Source of the DNA: Rhodocyclales bacterium GT-UBC
GTDB taxonomy: Bacteria > Pseudomonadota > Gammaproteobacteria > Burkholderiales > Rhodocyclaceae
Direction of reading: 5' to 3'
DNA: 64,000 nt
Assembly: GCA_003583745.1 (NCBI GenBank)
Contig: QXPY01000006.1
Span: 62,001 to 126,000 of the forward strand
The notes under the pieces are model-generated. The model ran no database searches. It was given only the letters and a program-made list of their open reading frames with translations, and was not told the DNA's origin. The translations under genes and the position numbers were made by a program. Within the stretch, counting starts at the first letter, position 1, and the number at the start of each line of letters is the position of its first letter. Below, piece after piece: positions 53,917 through 63,115 of the stretch.

Positions 53917-55125
53917 ATGAGTGATCGGCAAACCGGGGTTTCCAGCGGGCTGCGGGCGGGCAGTGCGGCATTTCAACGGGCCAACCTGGCGCTGGCCCTG
54001 GCCGGCTTTACCTGTTTCACGCTGCTCTACGGCACGCAGCCGGTGCTGCCGCAACTGACCGGCGAATTCGGCATCAGCCCGGCCCAGGCGAGCCTCAGCG
54101 TGGCAGCGGGCACGGCGGCGATGGCCTTCTTGCTGATCCCGCTCAGCTTGCTGGCCGACCGCTATGGCCGCGAGCGGGCGATGCGTTTCGGCCTGGCCGG
54201 CGCCGCGTTGTTCGGCCTGCTCTCGGCACTGGCGCCGAGCTTTCTCTTGCTGCTGGTGTGCCGGGCCGGATTGGGCGTCTGCATTGCCGCGGTGCCGGCG
54301 GCGGCGATGGCCTATCTCGGCGAGGAAATCGCCAGCGAGGCACGGGGCCGGGCGATGGGCCTCTATATCGGGGCGAATGCACTGGGCGGCATGTCCGGTC
54401 GGCTGGTCTCGGCCTTGCTCACCGAGTGGTTCGGCTGGCGCTACGGCTTGGCGGCGCTCGGTCTGCTCGGCGGCGTCTGTGCCTTCATGTTGTGGCGGCT
54501 GTTGCCGCCGGCCCGTCATTTCGTGCCGCGCTCGTTGCAGCCGCGCCTGTTGATTGCCGACGTGCGACGGATCTACGCCGATCCCGGCTTGCCCTGGCTG
54601 TTCCTGATTGCCTTCCTGATCATGGGCAGCTTCGTCGGTACCTACAACTACCTCGGCTTCCGTCTTAGCCAGGCGCCGTTCAGCCTGGGGCCGGCGGCGA
54701 TCGGCGCCATCTTCCTGCTCTATGCGGTGGGCAGCCTGTCGTCGGCCTGGGCCGGGCATCTGGCCGACCGCCTGGGGCGGCGCAGCATCATCCTGATGAT
54801 GAGCCTGGCGATGATCGGCGGGCTGCTGCTGACTCTGTCGAATGGGCTGGCCTTGATCATCCTTGGCCTGGCGGTGTTCACCTTCGGCTATTTCGCCACC
54901 CACGCCATTGCCAGCGGCTGGGTGGGGCGGCGGGCCAAGGAAAGGCGCGGCCTGGTTTCGGCGCTCTACCTGTCGAGCTACTACCTCGGCGGCAGCACTT
55001 TGGGCAGCGCGGTCGGCTGGCCGTGGGCGCACGGCGGCTGGCCGGCGGTGGTAGCGACGTTGGCCGGCAGTGTCGGGCTGGTGGTCGGGCTGGCGCTTTA
55101 CCTGGGCCGAATCAGCGAGTCTTGA
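53917..55125 (+). CDS. Major facilitator superfamily transporter
   Basis: A 402-residue, 12-helix membrane transporter of the drug/arabinose-efflux type (YnfM/AraJ-like). Motif A, LADRYGRERAMRFG, is between helices 2 and 3, and its weaker repeat LADRLGRRSIIL is between helices 8 and 9. Substrate unknown. The ATG at 53917 starts MSDRQ. It is in the same direction as the binding-protein gene but 113 bases apart. The 3' end overlaps the metallopeptidase gene by 14 bases on the opposite strand. Confidence 0.9.
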   Translation: MSDRQTGVSSGLRAGSAAFQRANLALALAGFTCFTLLYGTQPVLPQLTGEFGISPAQASLSVAAGTAAMAFLLIPLSLLADRYGRERAMRFGLAGAALFGLLSALAPSFLLLLVCRAGLGVCIAAVPAAAMAYLGEEIASEARGRAMGLYIGANALGGMSGRLVSALLTEWFGWRYGLAALGLLGGVCAFMLWRLLPPARHFVPRSLQPRLLIADVRRIYADPGLPWLFLIAFLIMGSFVGTYNYLGFRLSQAPFSLGPAAIGAIFLLYAVGSLSSAWAGHLADRLGRRSIILMMSLAMIGGLLLTLSNGLALIILGLAVFTFGYFATHAIASGWVGRRAKERRGLVSALYLSSYYLGGSTLGSAVGWPWAHGGWPAVVATLAGSVGLVVGLALYLGRISES

Positions 55126-55885
55126 GCAAGCCGATTTCGCGGGCGGTTTCCGTGCCGATTACGGTCTCCTGCAAGCGCTCCGGCATTTCGGCAGCGTGCT
55201 CGTCGATGGCGATGCGGCCGCCCATGATTTCGGCCAGCACCTGCGGCAAACGCGGCTGGCGTTGCGGTTCGGCGTAGCCCTGGGGGTAGAGCGGCTGCAG
55301 CGTGCCGAGGTCGTATTTGTCGCTGGCGCCGAAGGTGTGCAGCATTTCGTGGGCGATCACCACGGCGTTCTGGCGGCGTTGCAAGCGGCTGGCGTAGGCA
55401 TGGACGATCCCGACCTGGCCCTTGTCGAGGCCGACCGAGTGCGGTACGGCCGGCGTCAGATCGGGGTCGTGAAACAGTACGAACAGGCGGACGGCAGGGC
55501 GCGGGCCGGCGATGGTGTCGTGCCGCGAGGCCCACCAGCGCAGTTTCAGGCTCCACAAGATGGCATCGAGCGCACTGGCCGATGGCGGGGGCATCGGCGG
55601 CTTTTCGAGCAATGGCGGCGCGACCCGGATGGCGACCGGTTGCAGTACCGTCTTGCCATACTTGTTACTCTCGCCCTGCAGCCATTCGCCGATTTCGGCA
55701 AAGCTCTCGTTGTTCAGCTCGGCAACGAAGCGGGCGCTGGCCGGGGAATTGTCGCCGGCAATCGGGTAGATCGCGACATGCACCGTGTTGTCCCAGGCGG
55801 TGATGCGCGCGTTGGCGCGCCATGCGCCAAGGCCGACGGTGGCGAGAATGAAGAGCAGGATCAGGATGCGGAGTTTTTTGAACAT
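55112..55885 (-). CDS. Membrane-anchored metallopeptidase candidate (HExxHxxGxxD)
   Basis: A 257-residue protein with an N-terminal membrane segment (about residues 6-21) and an exported domain. H179-E-M-L-H183-T-F-G186-A-S-D189 is an HExxHxxGxxD motif, as in snapalysin-type metzincins where Asp is the third ligand, so it is probably a zinc peptidase. I recognise no named family for the rest. The ATG at 55885 is preferred; the long frame to 56125 overlaps the opposite-strand gene. Its end overlaps the MFS gene by 14 bases, and it is divergent from an orphan ABC binding protein. Confidence 0.7.
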   Translation of the reverse strand: MFKKLRILILLFILATVGLGAWRANARITAWDNTVHVAIYPIAGDNSPASARFVAELNNESFAEIGEWLQGESNKYGKTVLQPVAIRVAPPLLEKPPMPPPSASALDAILWSLKLRWWASRHDTIAGPRPAVRLFVLFHDPDLTPAVPHSVGLDKGQVGIVHAYASRLQRRQNAVVIAHEMLHTFGASDKYDLGTLQPLYPQGYAEPQRQPRLPQVLAEIMGGRIAIDEHAAEMPERLQETVIGTETAREIGLLKTR

Positions 55886-56057
55886 GATGCGATGGGGCGC
55901 GACGGGGGCGAAATAATACCGCATGCATGTTGCGCCGGGGCTTGGTTCCGGGATGACGTTTGATTTTTTGCGCCGGGGCTTACGGATAACCACAATTGCC
56001 GGTTGGCGAGGGCCTCTGAAAAATCCCGCCTTTGCAAAATTCTGGGAATGCCGGCCG

Positions 56058-57167
56058 ATGATTCGCCTCTTTTTAGCATTGTTGCCCCTGTGCGGGCTAT
56101 TGGGCATGCCATCGGCCGTGGCCAAGGATCTGGTCGTGGTTCAGGTGGCGTCCTTGTCCGGCCCGCAGGCGGTGACCGGCAAGGCCATCGCGGCCGGGGC
56201 CAAGCTCTATTTCGACCATATCAACGCCCAGGGCGGCATCAACGGCAATTCGATCCGCCTGCTCAGCCGGGATGATGCGCAGAAGCCCGAGGAAACCGTC
56301 CGCCTGGTCAAGGAAAGCTTGCGCAGCGACGAGCCGATCGCCTTTCTGGGGACGGTTGGCACCAACAACGTCGAAGCGCTGATCCGCGATGGCAGCCTGG
56401 GGCGTAGCGGTACGCCCTTGATTGGTGCCGTTTCGGGCGCCAGTTCGGTGATCGGCGCACCCGGAGTGTTCGTTGTCAAGGCGGGTTACCGCGACGAGGC
56501 GGAGGCCTTGTTCAGCCGTTTGGCGCCGCTTGGACAGAAAAAGCTGGGGATCGTCTTCCAGGACGACTCGTTCGGCAAGGATGTGTTGCAGGGGACCGAG
56601 GCCGCGGCGGCGAAGCATGGTGTCGAGCTGGTCGCCAGGGCCGGTTACGAACGCAACACCACCAAGGTCGAAGGGGCGGTCGAGGCCATGCTGAAGGCGG
56701 CGCCGCAGGCGATCATGCTGGTCGGCACGACTGCGGCGGGCATCGAGTTCGTCCGCCAGTACCGTCAGCGGGGCGGAGTGTCGACCCTGTACGGCCTGTC
56801 GATCATCGATACGCAGCAACTGCTTGGCAAACTGGGGCCGGCGATGGCACGCGGCTACGCCTTTTCGACCGTGGTGCCGCAAGAGCAAAGCACGCTGCCG
56901 CTCAACCGCGAGTACGTCAAACTCAAGGCGGCGGCAAACAATCCCGACCTCTCGTCGCGCTCGCTGGAAGGCTATATCGCGGCGCGCGTGCTGGTCGCCG
57001 CCTTGCGCCAGGGCGCGACCACCGGTCCGGCTGTGCAAAAGGCGGTGAGCGGCATGCGCAAGCTCGACCTGGGCGGTTATGTGCTGGACTTTGCCAGCAA
57101 CCAGCGTGCTGCTTCGTCTTATGTCGATTTCGCGATGTTTGGCGAGGGCGGTCGCATCGTCCAGTAG
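56058..57167 (+). CDS. ABC transporter substrate-binding protein, Leu/Ile/Val type
   Basis: A 369-residue periplasmic binding protein of the type 1 fold (LivJ/LivK-like). A signal peptide spans about residues 1-22 (MIRLFLALLPLCGLLGMPSA). The middle shows LGQKKLGIVFQDDSFGKD and LVGTTAAGIEF, typical of the second domain. The ATG at 56058 is selected; the long frame from 55923 has no signal and covers the divergent gene's leader. No LivHMGF permease or ATPase genes lie nearby, so its partner transporter, or whether it acts as a sensor input, is unknown. Confidence 0.88.
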   Translation: MIRLFLALLPLCGLLGMPSAVAKDLVVVQVASLSGPQAVTGKAIAAGAKLYFDHINAQGGINGNSIRLLSRDDAQKPEETVRLVKESLRSDEPIAFLGTVGTNNVEALIRDGSLGRSGTPLIGAVSGASSVIGAPGVFVVKAGYRDEAEALFSRLAPLGQKKLGIVFQDDSFGKDVLQGTEAAAAKHGVELVARAGYERNTTKVEGAVEAMLKAAPQAIMLVGTTAAGIEFVRQYRQRGGVSTLYGLSIIDTQQLLGKLGPAMARGYAFSTVVPQEQSTLPLNREYVKLKAAANNPDLSSRSLEGYIAARVLVAALRQGATTGPAVQKAVSGMRKLDLGGYVLDFASNQRAASSYVDFAMFGEGGRIVQ

Positions 57168-57181
57168 CCTCAGTCCTGGCG

Positions 57182-57216
57182 AAAAAAAGCCCCGGTGGCG
57201 AGAAGCCTTCCGGGGC
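57182..57216 (-). terminator. Terminator of the beta carbonic anhydrase gene
   Basis: On the minus strand GCCCCGG (57216-57210), a 14-base loop and CCGGGGC (57195-57189) are followed by TTTTTTT (57188-57182). It ends the can transcript about 30 bases after its stop and may also stop the converging binding-protein transcript. Confidence 0.85.
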
Positions 57217-57239
57217 GGGGCAGTTGGGTTGCGGGGCGA

Positions 57240-57875
57240 TCAGGTCGCGACGACTTCGCGGTTGGTCGAGAGGGGGACGAATTCCCCGCTGCTGCCGTCG
57301 AGGGCGTCGATGGCGCCGTTTTCGATGTCGTAGACCCAGCCATGCAGGTTCAGGCGGCGCTGGGCGAGGGCCAGGGCGACCGATGGATGGGTGCGGATGT
57401 TCGCCAGTTGCGCGATCACGTTCTGGCGGACCAGGGCATCGGCCTTTTCTTGCGGCGTTTCATATTGGCGGGAGGCGACGATTGCCTTGGCCGAGTCGGC
57501 GTGGCGCAGCCAGTGGCCGACCGCCGGCAGATGGTCGAGGCATTGGCAACTGGAGATGGCGGCCATCGCACCGCAATTCGAATGACCGCAGATCACGATG
57601 TCGCTGACGCGCAGGACGGAAACGGCATATTCGACGGTGGCCGAAACGCCGCCAGGCTCGGGACCGTAGGACGGCACGATGTTGCCGGCGTTGCGGATGA
57701 CGAACAGGTCGCCGGGTTCCTGCTGGGTGAATAATTCGGGAACGACCCGGCTATCCGAGCAGGTGACGAACAGCACCTTCGGGCTTTGTTGTTGGGCCAG
57801 TTCCTTGAACAGCTGCGTTCTTTCTGGAAAAACATCCTTCTGAAACTTCAAAAATCCTTCAATGACCTTTTGCAC
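57240..57875 (-). CDS. can: Beta-class carbonic anhydrase
   Basis: A 211-residue cytosolic zinc enzyme that interconverts carbon dioxide and bicarbonate. The zinc ligands and catalytic pair are Cys39, Asp41, Arg43 (in TCSDSRV), His98 and Cys101 (in CGHSNCGAM). Bicarbonate is needed by acetyl-CoA carboxylase and other carboxylases. It is distinct from the gamma-class-like protein at 41892. A strong terminator follows. The promoter lies in the 324-base divergent space before the chemoreceptor gene. Confidence 0.96.
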   Translation of the reverse strand: MQKVIEGFLKFQKDVFPERTQLFKELAQQQSPKVLFVTCSDSRVVPELFTQQEPGDLFVIRNAGNIVPSYGPEPGGVSATVEYAVSVLRVSDIVICGHSNCGAMAAISSCQCLDHLPAVGHWLRHADSAKAIVASRQYETPQEKADALVRQNVIAQLANIRTHPSVALALAQRRLNLHGWVYDIENGAIDALDGSSGEFVPLSTNREVVAT

Positions 57876-58199
57876 GGGCTGACTCCGGTTGTGAATCTGT
57901 TAAGCGAGCGATAGAGGCTGAAGCGGCCGATAAGTTCCGGGGGGCGATTCTGGCTTGTTGCCGTGGATTCGGCTCGAGATCGCGTCGGGCAATATAAATG
58001 TTCCGACAATACACACAGTTTTTGTAATGTTGCCTACATGCAAAGTACAGGAGTCGTGCTTGCAGTCCAGGCGCAAATTTTTTGTGCTATTTGCTTGCCT
58101 GGTAATGCTTTTTCCTTGTCTGCTAGGTATTTGGTATTTTAATTATATGCCGGGTGTGTTTCGTGCTTGATTCGGGATTCAACCTATTTCCCTCAAAGC
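57876..58199. other. Divergent intergenic stretch before can and the chemoreceptor
   Basis: These 324 bases contain both promoters. A GCCGATAA at 57926-57933 matches the -10 of flagellar sigma-28 promoters, but no TAAAGTTT-like -35 is present 11-15 bases upstream. The right part (about 58000-58170) is AT-rich. A 47-codon ORF with a hydrophobic stretch (from ATG 58027 to 58170) was noted but is not convincing. Confidence 0.55.
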
Positions 58200-60317
58200 A
58201 TGAAAAATAATCAGCCCATCACAACCAGGGAGGTTTTGATGGATGACGGTATTACCATCGTCACCAAGACCGATCTAAGCGGCGTCATTACCTACGCCAA
58301 TCCTGATTTCATTCGTATTTCCGGTTTTGCCGAGGAGGAGTTGATCGGGCAGAACCACAATATCGTGCGTCACCCGGACATGCCAACTCAGGCGTTTGCG
58401 GATATGTGGGCGACGCTGAAGAAAGGCCGGCCATGGAACGGTTTGGTCAAAAATCGTTGCAAGAATGGTGATTTCTACTGGGTGAACGCTCATGTTGCGC
58501 CGATTGATGAACAAGCCAAGGTGGTCGGCTACACCTCAATGCGCACCAAACCGACGCGTGAACAGGTGGCTGCGGCCGAATTGCTCTATGGGCAATTTCG
58601 GCAAAACACGGCACAAGTCAAGCTGGAAGGCGGCAATGTGGTCAGCATCTCGCTGCTGAGCCGCCTGAACGTCTTCCGATATGTACTTGATATGGCGGTT
58701 AGCAGTCAGTTGCGTTTGCTTATGGCGGCTTTCCTGCTCAGTTTCATAACGGCTGGCATCGTGGTCTACGAAGGCTTGGGCAAGGTTCAGGTCAATGGCC
58801 CGATCTACCAGCGGGTCGTGCAGGGCAAGGATTTGGTGGCTGATATCTTGCCGCCGCCGGAATACCTGATCGAGTCGTATCTGGTGGTCCTGGAAATGCT
58901 GCGTGCCGAACCGGCGGCGTTGCCGGCAATGCTAGAAAAAAGCGCACAGTTGCGCCAGGATTTCGAGACTCGCCACGCTGTCTGGGTCAAGGAATTGCCG
59001 GAGGGCAAGTTGAAAACACTGATGGTTGAAGATGCTTACAAGCCGGGCATGGCATTTCTCGACCTGCGCGACAACGCCTTCATTCCAGCCATCCGGGCAG
59101 GTAATCGAGGTGCCGCCGAAGCGGTGCTGCCCAATTTGATGGCGCTTTATGGCCAGCACCGGATGGTCATTGACGAGGTCGTCGTCATGTCCAATCAGCG
59201 CATTGCCGACGACGAGAAGGATGCTTCGGAGATCATCGATGACAATTACCGGCTGCTTGGCGGACTGGGGCTCGGTATTGTGTTGCTGGTCACCCTGCTC
59301 GGCGGCACCATAATTCGCAACCTGCAACATTTGCTTGGAGGCGATCCACGCTACGCTTGCGATATCACTCGGCACGTTGCTGCCGGCAATCTCGGCTTGC
59401 GTATCGAAGTCGATCCGCTGGATCGAACCAGCCTTCTGGCCTCGATCAGTCATTTGCGCGGCATGTTCCGCTCCATGCTTACCGACATTCAGACGAATGC
59501 AGATCAGGTAGCCAGGCATGCTCGTGCGATGGTCGGGGTGGCCGACCGGGTGGCGGGCAGTTCATTGTCCCAAAGCGAGTCGACGGCTGGTGTGGTGCAC
59601 ACCACTGAGCGCGTCAGTAGCGGAATGCTTCAGGTCGTGGATAACATGGCCGAGGCGAATGCTATCTCGCGTGCTTCGGGAGAAACTTGCGAAAACGGTT
59701 ACGAGATTATTCATAACGCGGTCGTTAGCATGGAAAGCATTGCCAACACGGTACGCCGCTCGACTGAGACCATCCTGGCATTGGGTAGCGAGTCGCAGCG
59801 CATTTCGACAGTGATTCAGGTGATCAGGGAGATTGCCGATCAAACCAATTTGTTGGCGCTCAATGCCGCCATCGAGGCGGCGCGGGCCGGCGAATCCGGG
59901 CGTGGCTTCGCGGTGGTTGCCGACGAAGTGCGCAAGCTCGCTGAGCGTACCGCCGCTGCTACTCATGAAATCGGCAGCATGATTGCTGCCATCCAGCACG
60001 GTATGAACGATGCCGTGAATACGATGGAGGAAGGGGTTGCCGAGGTCGATCAGGGGGTCGCATTGGCCAACGAGGCTGGCGTTGCCATTCAGCACATTCG
60101 CGAGAGTGCGGCCAGGGTGGTCGCCGTGGTTGCCGGAATTTCCGATGCATTGCGTGAACAGGGCGAGGCGACTGAAAGTATTCGCAGTCACGTCGAGCGG
60201 ATTTCGAGCCTTTCCGACGAGAACAATGTAATGGCCAGCAATGCGTTGAGTGGTGCGCAAGAACTACTGGATACGGCCACAGGTATGCAGAATACCGTCA
60301 GCCGGTTCGCCTGTTAA
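58200..60317 (+). CDS. Aer-like methyl-accepting chemotaxis protein with PAS and periplasmic domains
   Basis: A 705-residue chemoreceptor. Residues about 15-105 form an N-terminal PAS domain with the Aer signature ([30 protein letters not shown]), which binds FAD in E. coli Aer. Unlike Aer, it then has a membrane segment (about 172-190), a periplasmic helical domain (about 191-352) and a second membrane segment (353-371). A HAMP region and the kinase-control domain follow, with the hairpin core [20 protein letters not shown]. No NWETF-type CheR tail is present. The ATG at 58200 is preferred to TTG 58167. It probably senses redox or energy together with a periplasmic ligand. Confidence 0.92.
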   Translation: MKNNQPITTREVLMDDGITIVTKTDLSGVITYANPDFIRISGFAEEELIGQNHNIVRHPDMPTQAFADMWATLKKGRPWNGLVKNRCKNGDFYWVNAHVAPIDEQAKVVGYTSMRTKPTREQVAAAELLYGQFRQNTAQVKLEGGNVVSISLLSRLNVFRYVLDMAVSSQLRLLMAAFLLSFITAGIVVYEGLGKVQVNGPIYQRVVQGKDLVADILPPPEYLIESYLVVLEMLRAEPAALPAMLEKSAQLRQDFETRHAVWVKELPEGKLKTLMVEDAYKPGMAFLDLRDNAFIPAIRAGNRGAAEAVLPNLMALYGQHRMVIDEVVVMSNQRIADDEKDASEIIDDNYRLLGGLGLGIVLLVTLLGGTIIRNLQHLLGGDPRYACDITRHVAAGNLGLRIEVDPLDRTSLLASISHLRGMFRSMLTDIQTNADQVARHARAMVGVADRVAGSSLSQSESTAGVVHTTERVSSGMLQVVDNMAEANAISRASGETCENGYEIIHNAVVSMESIANTVRRSTETILALGSESQRISTVIQVIREIADQTNLLALNAAIEAARAGESGRGFAVVADEVRKLAERTAAATHEIGSMIAAIQHGMNDAVNTMEEGVAEVDQGVALANEAGVAIQHIRESAARVVAVVAGISDALREQGEATESIRSHVERISSLSDENNVMASNALSGAQELLDTATGMQNTVSRFAC

Positions 60318-60426
60318 AGCTTCGCGGGTAGGGTGACGACGGAAAACAAGCGACGGGATGCCAGGCCGATGATGGGTGCGTAGGCGACTCAGGATCGGAA
60401 GCGTGTTGGCCAACAGACTGGGAAAT

Positions 60427-60453
60427 GCGATTAGCCAGATCATGGCTAATCGC
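60427..60453. other. Perfect 11-bp inverted repeat between convergent genes
   Basis: GCGATTAGCCA and TGGCTAATCGC are separated by GATCA. It lies in the 192 bases between the convergent chemoreceptor and uraA genes. No T run follows on either strand, so it is either a weak bidirectional terminator or an RNA stability element; nothing else was found in this stretch. Confidence 0.6.
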
Positions 60454-60509
60454 AAGCAGAACACGATGCTGCTGTGTAGTCCTGGTGTTTCGGGTATTCC
60501 TTGGCCTGG

Positions 60510-61739
60510 TCAAATTTCGCCAGTTTCCTTGGGCAGGACCAGGTTGAGCAGCACGGCCAGCACGCCGCACAGGCTGATGCCTTGCAGCGAGAAGCTGCCG
60601 ATCTGCACGGCCAGGCCGCCGATGCCGGTGACCAGGGTGACCGACACGATGCAGAGGTTGCGGGCGCTGGACAGATTGACCTTGGCGTCCATCAGCGTTT
60701 TCAGGCCGATGCCGGCGATGGAGCCGAAGAGCAGCACCATGATGCCGCCCATGACCGGCATCGGGATGGTTTGCAGCAGGGCGCCGAACTTGCCGACGAA
60801 GGCCATCAGGATGGCGAAACCGGCCGCCCAGGTCATCACCACCGGGTTGTAGTTCTTGGTTAGCATCACGGCGCCGGTGACTTCGCCGTAGGTGGTAACC
60901 GGCGGGCCGCCGAACAGGCCGACGACATTGACCGCCAGGCCGTCGCCGAGCAAGGTGCGGTGCAGGCCTGGGCTTTCGGTGTAGTCCTTGCCGGCGACCG
61001 AGCCGATGGCCAGGATGCCGCCGACGTGTTCGACGATCGGGGCGATGGCCACCGGGATCATGAAGAGGATCGCCGCCAGATTGAATTCCGGCTTGCCGAA
61101 TTCGGGCAGCGCGATCCAGGCGGCGTCGGTGACCTTGCTGAAATCGACGATGCCGACGAACAGCGAGACGACATAGCCGACGGCGACGCCGACCAGGATC
61201 GGTACCAGTTTCAACAGGCCGCGGGCGCGGATCGCCGTCAGCATGGTGGCCAGCAGCGAGATGGCGGCGACGCCGATGGCCGTCTGGTAGGGCACGACCT
61301 GGGCATCACCGGCCTTGCCGGTCGCCATGTTGACCGCAACCTGGGCCAGGCCAAGGCCGATGACCATGACCACCGGGCCGATGACGACCGGCGGCAGCAG
61401 GCGATGGATCAGGCCGACGCCGCGCCATTTCACCAGGCCGGCGGCGACGTAGTAGAAGAAGCTGGCGGAGGCCAGGGCGCCGAGGGTAGCCGGCATGCCC
61501 CAGGTTTGCACCGAGTAGATCACCGGTGCGATGAAGGCAAAGCTGGAGCCGAGGTAGATCGGCACCTGGCGTTTGGTGCAGATCTGGAAGATCAGCGTGC
61601 CGACGCCGGCGCCGAGCAGGGCGAGGCTGGGATTGAGGCCGGTGAGCAGCGGCACCAGCACGGTGGCGCCGAAGGCGACGAAAAGGATCTGCGCTCCGGA
61701 AAGGGCGGTGCGCCAGGTGGGGTCGGTATGCGTACTCAT
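60510..61739 (-). CDS. uraA: Uracil permease (NCS2 family)
   Basis: A 409-residue membrane protein that imports uracil with protons. It has the NCS2 14-segment pattern, with the conserved [16 protein letters not shown], the IVEHVGG segment carrying the key Glu of transmembrane helix 8, and the [19 protein letters not shown] helix 10 motif. It starts at the end of upp as an ATGA overlap, so upp-uraA form one operon, as in E. coli. A perfect inverted repeat lies 57 bases beyond its stop. Confidence 0.95.
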   Translation of the reverse strand: MSTHTDPTWRTALSGAQILFVAFGATVLVPLLTGLNPSLALLGAGVGTLIFQICTKRQVPIYLGSSFAFIAPVIYSVQTWGMPATLGALASASFFYYVAAGLVKWRGVGLIHRLLPPVVIGPVVMVIGLGLAQVAVNMATGKAGDAQVVPYQTAIGVAAISLLATMLTAIRARGLLKLVPILVGVAVGYVVSLFVGIVDFSKVTDAAWIALPEFGKPEFNLAAILFMIPVAIAPIVEHVGGILAIGSVAGKDYTESPGLHRTLLGDGLAVNVVGLFGGPPVTTYGEVTGAVMLTKNYNPVVMTWAAGFAILMAFVGKFGALLQTIPMPVMGGIMVLLFGSIAGIGLKTLMDAKVNLSSARNLCIVSVTLVTGIGGLAVQIGSFSLQGISLCGVLAVLLNLVLPKETGEI

Positions 61740-62368
61740 GCTTCCTTCGTTCCAAAAATCTTGTCGCCGGCATCGCCGAGGCCGGGCAGGATGTAGCCGT
61801 GCTCGTTGAGGTGGTCGTCAACTGCGGCGGTATAGAGTTGTACGTCGGGGTGGGCAGCGGTTAGCGCGGCGATGCCTTCCGGCGCGGCAACCAGCACCAG
61901 CGCCTTGATGTGCTGGCAGCCTTTGCGTTTGAGCATGTCGATGGTGGCGATCAGCGAGCCGCCGGTGGCCAGCATCGGATCGATGATCATCGCCAGGCGC
62001 TCGTCGAGCTGGCCGACGAAGCGCTCGAAATACGGCTCCGGCATCAGGGTTTCGTGATTGCGGGCGATGCCGACGACGCTGACCTTGGCGTTGGGAATCA
62101 GGTCGAGCACGCCGTCGAGCATGCCGAGGCCGGCACGCAGGATGGGGACGACGGTGACTTTCTTGCCCTTGATCTGGTCGATTTCGACCGGACCGGCCCA
62201 ACCCTGGATGGTCACCGTTTCCAGCTCGAAATCGCTGCAGGCTTCATAGGTGAGCAGACGGGCGACTTCGGCGGCGAGCTCGCGGAATTTCTTGGTACTG
62301 ATGTCGTCTTCGCGCATCAGACCGATTTTGTGTTTGACCAGGGGATGGCGGACTTCGATCACCGGCAT
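61736..62368 (-). CDS. upp: Uracil phosphoribosyltransferase
   Basis: A 210-residue enzyme that turns uracil and PRPP into UMP, salvaging uracil brought in by UraA. The PRPP loop is [17 protein letters not shown], and the uracil-binding C-terminal [10 protein letters not shown] is complete. The N terminus [19 protein letters not shown] is standard. AAGGA before the ATG is the ribosome-binding site. The leader contains two hairpins (62459-62480 and 62414-62439). It is translationally coupled to uraA. Confidence 0.97.
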   Translation of the reverse strand: MPVIEVRHPLVKHKIGLMREDDISTKKFRELAAEVARLLTYEACSDFELETVTIQGWAGPVEIDQIKGKKVTVVPILRAGLGMLDGVLDLIPNAKVSVVGIARNHETLMPEPYFERFVGQLDERLAMIIDPMLATGGSLIATIDMLKRKGCQHIKALVLVAAPEGIAALTAAHPDVQLYTAAVDDHLNEHGYILPGLGDAGDKIFGTKEA

Positions 62369-62413
62369 GGCGATTCCTTACAGGCAAATATTTAAGGGGC
62401 GAAGGTTAGCCGA

Positions 62414-62480
62414 TTCCCGGTTGGCCGCCCATACGGGAAATCACATATCGGCCATCTATTCCCCCAGGTTTGTGGGGGAA
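62414..62480 (-). promoter_or_regulatory. Two hairpins in the upp leader
   Basis: TTCCCCCA/TGGGGGAA (62459-62466 with 62473-62480) is a perfect 8-bp stem with a six-base loop. A second, weaker stem pairs TTCCCG (62414-62419) with CGGGAA (62434-62439). Both lie between the hydrolase-like gene and upp on the minus strand. No T run follows the first hairpin, so it is not a simple terminator; it may take part in pyrimidine-linked control or processing. Confidence 0.5.
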
Positions 62481-62524
62481 TGTTGGGAAAAAGTCAGTTA
62501 GGCGCTTTCCGCCGCGGCGGCGAG

Positions 62525-63115
62525 TCAGTGCAAGTGCAGTCCAAGCCAGGCGGCAACCCGGACGACGGGGTCTTCGCCGCCGTGCAGCACGTGCATCTCG
62601 TGGATGCCCTTGAGATGGACCGTTGCCCGGCGGTAGGCCGCCTCGCCGAAATGGTCGTCGGCATCGAACAGCATCAGGAAGGGGGCGACGAGAAGGTTCA
62701 GGCCTTGCAGGCCGGCGCGGTCGATGATGCCGCCGTGTGCTGCCAGAACCTTGACCTGGGTGTCGCGCTGGGCAGCGGTGCGGATGGCGGCCGGCGTCGC
62801 GTCGCCGGTGGCGTAGATGGCCAGCGGCAGGTCCTGCATGTCGCCATCGTTGCGGATCAGATCGACGATGTCGAGCAGGCGTTGGCCGAGGCGCGGCACA
62901 TTCTGCGTCGCATCGGCGAACTGGGCTTCGCGGGCCGTCAGCAATTCCATGTTGAGGATGGCGTAGCCCCGCGCCGCCAGATTGGCCGCGATGACGGCGT
63001 CGATCGGCGCGTGATGGGCGCGGGCGAGCAGCACCAGACCGCGCGGATTGTCGGGGAGATTGAGTTGGCCGTGCAGTTGGCCGAGCGGAGTCTGGATGAC
63101 GAGGGTGCGGATCAT
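62525..63115 (-). CDS. Alpha/beta-hydrolase-fold protein lacking the catalytic serine
   Basis: A 196-residue protein with the dienelactone-hydrolase-like alpha/beta fold: N-terminal beta hairpin, LVLLARAHHAPID strand, and the late FLMLFDADDHF and EMHVLHGGEDP segments that hold the expected Asp and His. At the nucleophile elbow, where relatives have G-A-S-T-G, this protein reads G-D-A-T-P, so the serine is Ala. It may be inactive or use another chemistry. The ATG at 63115 overlaps the stop of the AmrS-type gene as ATGA, so it works in the same operon. Confidence 0.75.
   Translation of the reverse strand: MIRTLVIQTPLGQLHGQLNLPDNPRGLVLLARAHHAPIDAVIAANLAARGYAILNMELLTAREAQFADATQNVPRLGQRLLDIVDLIRNDGDMQDLPLAIYATGDATPAAIRTAAQRDTQVKVLAAHGGIIDRAGLQGLNLLVAPFLMLFDADDHFGEAAYRRATVHLKGIHEMHVLHGGEDPVVRVAAWLGLHLH

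Noticed and set aside
57926..57933. GCCGATAA, like the -10 of a flagellar sigma-28 promoter, before the chemoreceptor
   Set aside because: No matching -35 at the right distance, and the gene begins 270 bases further on.
57955..58170. A 71-codon (or 47-codon from ATG 58027) frame with a hydrophobic stretch before the chemoreceptor
   Set aside because: No ribosome-binding site and an AT-rich context that often gives hydrophobic frames; kept only as a note.
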